Notes under the pieces: generated by a model
Database searches by the model: none
Told to the model about the DNA's origin: nothing
The model's input: the letters and a program-made list of their open reading frames with translations, nothing else
Assembly (NCBI RefSeq): GCF_011808225.1
Contig: NZ_SOYS01000004.1
Coordinates: forward strand, 288,548 to 352,547
DNA: 64,000 nt
Source: Cedecea colo
GTDB lineage: Bacteria; Pseudomonadota; Gammaproteobacteria; Enterobacterales; Enterobacteriaceae
Direction: 5' to 3'
Program-made: the position numbers and the translations under genes
In this document: piece by piece, positions 58,160 through 64,000 of the stretch
Layout: every line of letters begins with the position of its first letter
Position numbering within the stretch: position 1 is the first letter of the stretch

Positions 58160-59370
58160 GCTGGCCGATGGTTAAGTTAGGAGATGTTTTATCGATCATT
58201 CGAGGCGTAACGTTTAAGCCAAATGATCAGGTTGAGCCATTAAGTGAAGGTTCAACTATTGTCATGAGAACAAAAAACGTACAAAGAAGTGGGTTAGATA
58301 TTTCTGATTTAATTGCCATTCCTGATAGTTTTATCAAGCGGGCTGAACAGTATTTATGTTCTGAAGATATGCTTATTTCCAGTGCTAATAGTTGGGAGCT
58401 TGTTGGGAAAATTAGCTTTATAGAAAAATTACCGGCAAATTCTACTGCTGGTGGTTTTATATCAATAATTAGAGCGAAAAAAGAAAAAGTCATCCCAAAA
58501 TATTTATACTATTGGCTGACACTTGAGCACACTCAAGTAAAAATAAGAAATTGTGGACAAAAAACGACTAACATATCGAATTTAAATCTTGAAAGATTTA
58601 AAGAATTACTTATACCTCTACCATCCTTAAATGATCAGAAACGTATAGTTGCTATTCTTGATAAGGCAGCTGTCATATGCAAAAAGCGCGATCAAGCCAT
58701 CAAACTGGCTGATGATTTTTTGCGTAGTACATTTTTAGACATGTTTGGCGACCCTGTTGTAAACCCTAAAAATTTGGAAAAAGCGCCCATTACAGAATTG
58801 ACTGAAATCATTACCGGATTTGCATTCAAAAGTAATGATTACGTTGGTGATTCATCAGAATCAGTACGGCTTTGTAGAGGGGCAAATACACTTACAGGGT
58901 ATTTAGATTGGGGTGATACAAAATTCTGGCCAAAAAACAAACTAGAAAAGCTAGATAATTATTTAATTAAGGCGGGTGATATTATCCTTGCTATGGACCG
59001 TCCGTGGATAACAAACGGGTTAAAAGTATGCATATTTCCTGAAAATCAGCGAGAAACATACCTAGTTCAGCGTGTAGCCAGATTGCGTCCTCGTTGCGAA
59101 TCCTACACAAATTATATTTACAGTTGTATTAAATCGCCAGCTTTCGAAAAACATTGCCGTCCAACAGAAACAACTGTGCCACATATATCACCAGTTGAGC
59201 TTAAAAATTTTGAAGTTTTGATTCCAAATTCGGAACTTATGGATAAATATCATTCTATTGCTTCCACGATAAATAATAGCTTAAATAAGATGGATACATG
59301 TAACATTAGTGGTGATGCTCTATTTTCTAAGCTATGTCAGCAAGCTTTTTCAGGACATCTTAAGAGGTAA
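58156..59370 (+). CDS. hsdS: Type I specificity subunit HsdS
   Basis: 404 aa with a GTG start overlapping the hsdM stop. Two target recognition domains (about 1-155 and 205-370) alternate with conserved helical spacers: LNDQKRIVAILDKAAVICKK, then LADDFLRSTFLDMFGDPVVN, and a C-terminal KLCQQAFSGHLKR. The recognition domains are markedly AT-rich compared with hsdR and hsdM, as usual for exchangeable HsdS domains. The DNA target cannot be read from sequence. Confidence 0.94.
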   Translation: MSWPMVKLGDVLSIIRGVTFKPNDQVEPLSEGSTIVMRTKNVQRSGLDISDLIAIPDSFIKRAEQYLCSEDMLISSANSWELVGKISFIEKLPANSTAGGFISIIRAKKEKVIPKYLYYWLTLEHTQVKIRNCGQKTTNISNLNLERFKELLIPLPSLNDQKRIVAILDKAAVICKKRDQAIKLADDFLRSTFLDMFGDPVVNPKNLEKAPITELTEIITGFAFKSNDYVGDSSESVRLCRGANTLTGYLDWGDTKFWPKNKLEKLDNYLIKAGDIILAMDRPWITNGLKVCIFPENQRETYLVQRVARLRPRCESYTNYIYSCIKSPAFEKHCRPTETTVPHISPVELKNFEVLIPNSELMDKYHSIASTINNSLNKMDTCNISGDALFSKLCQQAFSGHLKR

Positions 59371-59376
59371 GTACAT

Positions 59377-62300
59377 ATGGACTTATTTGACCTGTTAACA
59401 ATTAAATTTACCTTGCCCACGAAGGCTGCCCCTGCAAAAAAAGTGGGTGGGAATTTTGTTCATAAGATACTTTGCCGAGCAACGACAGTGACGGCGCAAG
59501 TCAGAAATGCACGCTTCCCAGGATATTTTGAACTTGTTACGGGTCTAAAGCCTCCTCTAGATTATATCTATTTGAAAGATCCAAATTCCAGAGGGAAATG
59601 CGCAAATGGTGTAGCTTCTCTTAAAGCTAAGAAACCATTTACATTCGAAAAATGGCGAGAAGATACTGAATTAATTTGGGAGCAATTTCCAGAGCAAGCA
59701 TTTAGTACTTCACCTGATGAAATTAATGAACAATGGCATCATCAATTTCAGTTTAGAGAGGACGATCCAGAGCGCAATTCTCCTGGTCTTAGAAAACCCC
59801 AACTGGGTGCACTTCATGCAATTGCAGGCTATTTCGCTACTGATTTGCAGGTAGAACCTGCTACCGTCGTACTGCCCACTGGAACGGGAAAAACGGAAAC
59901 AATGCTGGCTACCATGATATACCAGCGATGCGAGCGAATTTTGCTCATAGTTCCATCTGATTCTCTCCGAACACAGATATCAAAAAAGTTCACAGATTTA
60001 GGATATTTGCCAGAGCTAACAGTCGTTCCACCCAACATTGCACTCCCTAATGTCGCCATTATTAAGAAGGGAATTCAGGTAGCGGAAGAAGCTAAGCAAT
60101 TAACTTGTGAATCAAATGTCTTGGTTGCTACGACCAGTGTTTTGTCTGCCTGCTCCGAAACAGCATTAAATGCACTTTGCGAGTCATGTAGCCATCTTTT
60201 TGTTGATGAGGCTCATCATATCTCAGCCTCATCATGGCAGACAATTCGCGAACGATTTAAAGACAAACGTGTTGTGCAGTTTACAGCTACCCCCTTTAGG
60301 AATGATAAGAAGTCCCTTGGTGGGAAAATTATCTATAACTACACGATGGGGGAAGCCCAACGAGCAGGCTATTTTACAAATGTAAATTTGCTGCCTGTAG
60401 AAGAGTATTACTCTGACCTTATGGATCACGCAATCGCAGATACAGCCGTTGGTCAACTGCGTATAGACTTAAATAATGGCCTTGATCATTTGCTTATGGC
60501 CCGTACTAGCAATAAGCAGCGAGCAGAACAAATATTTACTATTTATCAGAATATTGTACCGAACTTTAATCCAATCGTCGTTCATTCTGATTATCCTAAA
60601 ACGGAAATAAAAAAACGTCTTGATAAATTATTATCAAGACAATCAAGAATCGTTATTTGCGTAGACATGTTGGGAGAAGGCTATGATCTACCCAACCTGA
60701 AAATTGCCGCTTTGCATGATCACCATAAGTCTCTTGCAGTAACTTTGCAGTTCATTGGCCGTTTTACTCGTGTCAATAAAGCACAGAAAATAGGTCAAGC
60801 CAGTGTAGTCATGAATGTTGCAGACCCTAATGTTGAAGGTGAATTACAGCATCTATATTCAACAGATGCCGATTGGGATAACGTATTAAGGAGACTCTCT
60901 GAAGGACGAATTGCTAGAGAGATTAGGTTGCAAGAGGTCGTGGATGCCTTAAAAAGGAAAGGTGATTTACACGATCAGATTTCTCTATGGAATCTTGAGC
61001 CAAGTTGTTCTGTCATGTTATTTCAAACATACTGTGACAATTGGGAGCCTGAAAGATACAAGGAAAAACTGCCCAGATTCGATGAGTCTTGGCATGCAAT
61101 AGCAGAAGATGAGAATTTGCTTGTTGTGCTAGCTGTCCAGGCAACTTCAGTCCGGTGGGGAAGCTACAAAGATCTTAAAGATACCAATTATAAAATTCTG
61201 ATTGCTCATTGGGATCAAGACAGATCCGCCTTGTTTGTATTCTCAAATGACTATAAAGCATTTCGAGTTGAGAATCTAGTCAGTACTATTTGTGATGATA
61301 AATTTGAAGTTGTCAGTGGTGAAAAAGTCTTTAATGTATTTAATGGTATTGAATATCCTTTGGCAAGAAATTTAGGCGCATCCCAAATTGGAGCAATCAG
61401 CTTTACTCAATATTTTGGCCCAAATGTCACTGAGGGGCTATCACTAATTGAAGCGTCTCAATCAAGCTTAAGCAATATTGCTGCATTAGGTTATGAATCC
61501 GGAAACCGTGTAATCTGGGGATGCTCGCAACGCAGAGGTAAAGTCTGGTCACCACAAAAAGGTGGCAGCATTGCTGATTGGTGCAACTGGGTTAAGAAAG
61601 CCTGGGACAAGATCTTTAGTTCTGAACCGGATCCAAACAATCTTACGCGTAACTTTTTGCGTCCTGTCCCATTACTTGAACCCTATAATGAATATCCAAT
61701 ATCAGCTCAATGGGATGAGTATTTGCTTACTGCGTTCGAAGATAAAGTTATTTTTCATTTTGATACTGTATCTGCTCATTTATATTTAGTAGAGGTTAGA
61801 ACTGCTGGAAAGTTTGAAGATGGGAATGTGCGACTCATTTTCTCTACAGATGAAACATCATCTGAATATAAATTATGTCTCACGGGAAGTGCTACAGCAA
61901 AAGGTTATGCCTATCAGTTGATATCTGGCCCTGAAGTTTTTGTACAGCGTGGTGAATCTGAACCTGTATCACTATCAGAGTATATGGAAATTGATCCAGT
62001 AATGATTCATTACTCCGATGGCTCATTTTCATACAACGCTCATATAGTCCATGTAAGCCAAAATATTGGCCTTTATGACAAAGACGAAATTGTAGCTTTT
62101 GATTGGAAAGGAACTGATGTTCGAGTGGAATCAATGGGCTATACTCGTGATCCATCATCCATCCAATGGCGTTGGTACTGTGAAATTAAAGATAATTACG
62201 ATGTCATTATTAATGATGATGGGAAAGGTGAGTCAGCAGATTTAGTGGGGTTGAGAATAGTAGATGACTGCATTGTTCTCTCCTTAATCCATTGCAAATA

Positions 62301-62658
62301 TTCAGGTTCAGAAGAAGCAGGAGCCAGACTTAAAGACCTTTACGAAGTATGTGGGCAGGCACAGAGATGCATTCGTTGGAAACACCTGAATCTTTCCTAT
62401 TTATACCACCACATTAAGCGTCGCGAGGAACAGTGGCGATCGCGTGGTCATTCTCGCTTTCTGAAAGGCACTATAAAAGACCTTGCTGCTATGAAAGAGC
62501 GCTCCAGAATCACACCTCTTAAATTCCAAGTTGTTATTGTTCAACCAGGGCTTAGAGTACGCAAAATTAATGAAGAAGGCCTTAAGCTACTTGGCAGCAC
62601 GGCGCTATTTATAAAGAAAACAACGATGGCAGATTTAGTTGTTATTGGTTCTAAATAG
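59377..62658 (+). CDS. SF2 helicase with possible C-terminal nuclease, linked to the type I system
   Basis: 1093 aa, AT-rich. An N-terminal region of about 140 residues precedes an SF2 core: Walker A LPTGTGKT (about 167-173), DEAH box VDEAHHIS (277), TATPF (304), and motif VI QFIGRFTRVN (459). Residues 500-930 are unassigned. Near the end, ADLVGLRIVDDCIVLSLIHC, then KYSGSEEAGARLKDLYEV, looks like a degenerate PD-(D/E)xK fold in which the E-x-K is HCK. It starts 6 bp after hsdS with AAGAGG upstream, so it belongs to the hsdMS transcript. It may add a second effector to the restriction system; no known named system was recognised. Confidence 0.8.
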   Translation: MDLFDLLTIKFTLPTKAAPAKKVGGNFVHKILCRATTVTAQVRNARFPGYFELVTGLKPPLDYIYLKDPNSRGKCANGVASLKAKKPFTFEKWREDTELIWEQFPEQAFSTSPDEINEQWHHQFQFREDDPERNSPGLRKPQLGALHAIAGYFATDLQVEPATVVLPTGTGKTETMLATMIYQRCERILLIVPSDSLRTQISKKFTDLGYLPELTVVPPNIALPNVAIIKKGIQVAEEAKQLTCESNVLVATTSVLSACSETALNALCESCSHLFVDEAHHISASSWQTIRERFKDKRVVQFTATPFRNDKKSLGGKIIYNYTMGEAQRAGYFTNVNLLPVEEYYSDLMDHAIADTAVGQLRIDLNNGLDHLLMARTSNKQRAEQIFTIYQNIVPNFNPIVVHSDYPKTEIKKRLDKLLSRQSRIVICVDMLGEGYDLPNLKIAALHDHHKSLAVTLQFIGRFTRVNKAQKIGQASVVMNVADPNVEGELQHLYSTDADWDNVLRRLSEGRIAREIRLQEVVDALKRKGDLHDQISLWNLEPSCSVMLFQTYCDNWEPERYKEKLPRFDESWHAIAEDENLLVVLAVQATSVRWGSYKDLKDTNYKILIAHWDQDRSALFVFSNDYKAFRVENLVSTICDDKFEVVSGEKVFNVFNGIEYPLARNLGASQIGAISFTQYFGPNVTEGLSLIEASQSSLSNIAALGYESGNRVIWGCSQRRGKVWSPQKGGSIADWCNWVKKAWDKIFSSEPDPNNLTRNFLRPVPLLEPYNEYPISAQWDEYLLTAFEDKVIFHFDTVSAHLYLVEVRTAGKFEDGNVRLIFSTDETSSEYKLCLTGSATAKGYAYQLISGPEVFVQRGESEPVSLSEYMEIDPVMIHYSDGSFSYNAHIVHVSQNIGLYDKDEIVAFDWKGTDVRVESMGYTRDPSSIQWRWYCEIKDNYDVIINDDGKGESADLVGLRIVDDCIVLSLIHCKYSGSEEAGARLKDLYEVCGQAQRCIRWKHLNLSYLYHHIKRREEQWRSRGHSRFLKGTIKDLAAMKERSRITPLKFQVVIVQPGLRVRKINEEGLKLLGSTALFIKKTTMADLVVIGSK

Positions 62659-62673
62659 GACGAAAAATTGACA

Positions 62674-62757
62674 ATGTTCGACTTTAGCCATATTAAAAAA
62701 CGAATTAAATATGCTATAAAAATGATGAAAAAAGCAAGAAAAGAGAGTAAATTATGA
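62674..62757 (+). CDS. Very small basic peptide (27 aa), tentative
   Basis: ATG 62674 to TGA 62757 encodes MFDFSHIKKRIKYAIKMMKK ending ARKESKL. It is strongly basic and overlaps the next ATG as ATGA, which hints at coupling. There is no clear ribosome binding site or family match. Confidence 0.35.
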   Translation: MFDFSHIKKRIKYAIKMMKKARKESKL

Positions 62758-62972
62758 TCCTATTCTTTTATCCCTACATAATGCTTTGCTACAGCGCTGG
62801 ATACGCCTTATTGCAAACACTGGATGGGATGGGAGTGATTAGTACCAACTTTGTAGAAACGAACGCACAGGGTGCTCTTTTGAGCAGCTACTGGTCTCCC
62901 AATAAAGTTGCAGTAGTCTTAGGAGGAGGTTTTCTTGAGCTCTTTATTTGTATTAGCTCAGACCTGATCTGA
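62754..62972 (+). CDS. Small hydrophobic ORF cut by the insertion sequence
   Basis: 72-codon frame with one or two hydrophobic segments (LFFYPYIMLCYSAGYALLQT; KVAVVLGGGFLELFICIS). Its last eight codons lie inside the IS end that begins at 62949, so the original gene was probably longer and was interrupted. No family is recognised. Confidence 0.4.
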   Translation: MILFFYPYIMLCYSAGYALLQTLDGMGVISTNFVETNAQGALLSSYWSPNKVAVVLGGGFLELFICISSDLI

Positions 62973-64000
62973 CAGTTACCGGTTATTTATACAGGTATCT
63001 GTCAGTTTACATCTGGCTTAAATTCTTCTCAGCCCAGATGCGCTTTCCATCAAGTAATGTTTCCACTGGCGTCCGGCCACAGCACATTTTCCCCTGATGA
63101 GTTCGCTCATTATTATAATAAGCCAGCCATTCATCAAGATCCGACTGTAACGTATCGAGATCGCCATACAGTTTTTTGCGGAACGTTACCTGATAAAACT
63201 CGTTCAGTATCGTTTTATGGAACCGCTCGCAGATACCGTTGGTCTGCGGTGACATCGCTTTGGTCTTCGTATGGTCGATGTCATTTATTGCCAGATAAAG
63301 CTGATAATCATGTTGCTCCACTTTACCGCAGAACTCTGTTCCTCTGTCGGTCAGTATTCTCAGCACCGGTAGCCCCTGAGACTCATAAAACGGCAGCACA
63401 CGGTCATTCAACAGGTCAGCCGCAGTAATCGGCGTTTTGGTGACATACAGCTTGCAGTGAGCGACCTTTGAGTACGTATCGACGAACGTCTGCTGATAAA
63501 TACGTCCGACGCCTTTCAGGTTGCCAACGTAGAACGTGTCCTGCGAACCCAGATAACCCGGATGCGCGGTTTCTATTTCGCCACAGGCCTCGTCATCACT
63601 GGCTTTACGCTCCAGTGCAATTATCTGTGCTTCGGTCAGTTGGATACCCTCACGAGCCACTTTTCCTTCCAGTGCCTTCAGGCGTTTTCTGAAGTTCTCA
63701 GGGTCATGTCGCAACCAGACAGAACGGACGCCGCTTCCTGAGATAAAAACGCCCTGTTTACGCAACTCGTTGCTGGTCCGGTGCTGACCATGCGCAGGGA
63801 AAGCGATGGCATAATCAACAACGGCCTGTTCCGTTGTATCATCGGTACGGTTTTTGAGATTAGGGGCACGTCGGCTGCGGTTTATCAGTGCATCCACGCC
63901 GCCTTCATCGGCCAGCTCACGATAGCGATAAAATGTATCACGCGAGACGCCCATGATTTTACAGGCTTTCGACACATTGCTGAGTTCTTCAGCCAGATTG
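62949..64000 (-). mobile_element. IS481-family insertion sequence (incomplete at window edge)
   Basis: The terminal repeat starts TGTATTAGCTCAGACCTGAT at 62949, followed by a second imperfect palindrome (CTGACAG...CTGTCAG) ending at 63005, just before the transposase stop. The other end is outside the window. Confidence 0.85.
63007..64000 (-). CDS. IS481-family transposase (5' part missing)
   Basis: At least 331 codons; the frame stays open to the window edge (NLAEELSNVSKACKIMGVSR before the first internal Met). An N-terminal helix-turn-helix (SKACKIMGVSRDTFYRYREL) is followed by an rve integrase core with DDE residues in TFVDTYSKVAHCKLYV, ILTDRGTEFCG and the Glu in TNGICERFHKTILNEFY. The family inserts by DDE chemistry. 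Its ends match the mini-element at 47090, which it could therefore mobilise. Confidence 0.9.
   Translation of the reverse strand, partial: NLAEELSNVSKACKIMGVSRDTFYRYRELADEGGVDALINRSRRAPNLKNRTDDTTEQAVVDYAIAFPAHGQHRTSNELRKQGVFISGSGVRSVWLRHDPENFRKRLKALEGKVAREGIQLTEAQIIALERKASDDEACGEIETAHPGYLGSQDTFYVGNLKGVGRIYQQTFVDTYSKVAHCKLYVTKTPITAADLLNDRVLPFYESQGLPVLRILTDRGTEFCGKVEQHDYQLYLAINDIDHTKTKAMSPQTNGICERFHKTILNEFYQVTFRKKLYGDLDTLQSDLDEWLAYYNNERTHQGKMCCGRTPVETLLDGKRIWAEKNLSQM

Noticed and set aside
47090..62972. The bracketed segment as a proven composite transposon
   Set aside because: Only one end is a full IS; the other is a 77-bp mini-element and no matching target duplications were seen, so mobility is only a hypothesis.

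Overview
The window is a chromosomal segment of a gram-negative enteric bacterium (Enterobacteriaceae; the gene content resembles Enterobacter, Klebsiella, Kosakonia and Citrobacter relatives, but the genus cannot be fixed from this sequence alone). The evidence is the many proteins close to E. coli counterparts in length and motif: TauABCD, UxuA/UxuB/UxaC/UxuR, UidABCR, the YgeV-YgeW-YgeX-YgeY-HyuA-YqeA block, YgfK-SsnA, UacT and selenoprotein FdhF with Sec at codon 140. All calls come from reading the sequence and remembered family features; no database search was run.

Layout. (1) 1-2937: taurine ABC transporter and dioxygenase, tauABCD, with tauD cut by the window edge. (2) 3234-10143: hexuronate catabolism (uxuR, uxaC, uxuB, uxuA on the minus strand; a divergent ExuT-like transporter), with several UxuR-type operators between uxuA and the transporter. 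(3) 10358-15843: glucuronide use (uidABC and divergent uidR), with related operators. (4) 16029-16181: stump of an IclR-family regulator. (5) 16206-41851: a compact anaerobic purine/urate block: sigma-54 activator YgeV; ygeW-ygeX-ygeY-hyuA-yqeA; an XdhC-type protein; ygfK-ssnA; ygfT-ygfS; uacT-small membrane peptide-fdhF; mocA; and a molybdenum hydroxylase whose Mo and FAD parts are fused. Sigma-54 -24/-12 promoters and a shared 13-bp dyad (TATCA-N3-TGATA) precede ygeW, ygfK, uacT and the hydroxylase operon, so YgeV probably controls them together. (6) 42261-46715: a five-gene operon that reads as a complete route from 2-aminothiazoline-4-carboxylate (ATC) through N-carbamoyl-cysteine and cysteine to pyruvate, ammonia and sulfide, plus two membrane proteins as likely transporter. 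(7) 47090-64000: an accessory region bracketed by a 77-bp mini-element and an IS481-family insertion sequence with the same ends. It carries an orphan Hcp with a truncated Tlde1-like effector and putative immunity protein, a ParDE-type toxin-antitoxin pair, decayed island genes (cbtA, yeeS, klcA/ardB) around an intact cbeA, a TIR-domain gene, and a type I restriction-modification system followed by a large helicase with a possible C-terminal nuclease.

The metabolic blocks fit a gut or host-associated facultative anaerobe that scavenges glucuronides, hexuronates, taurine, purines and possibly sulfur heterocycles. The last 17 kb is an AT-richer, mosaic defence island.
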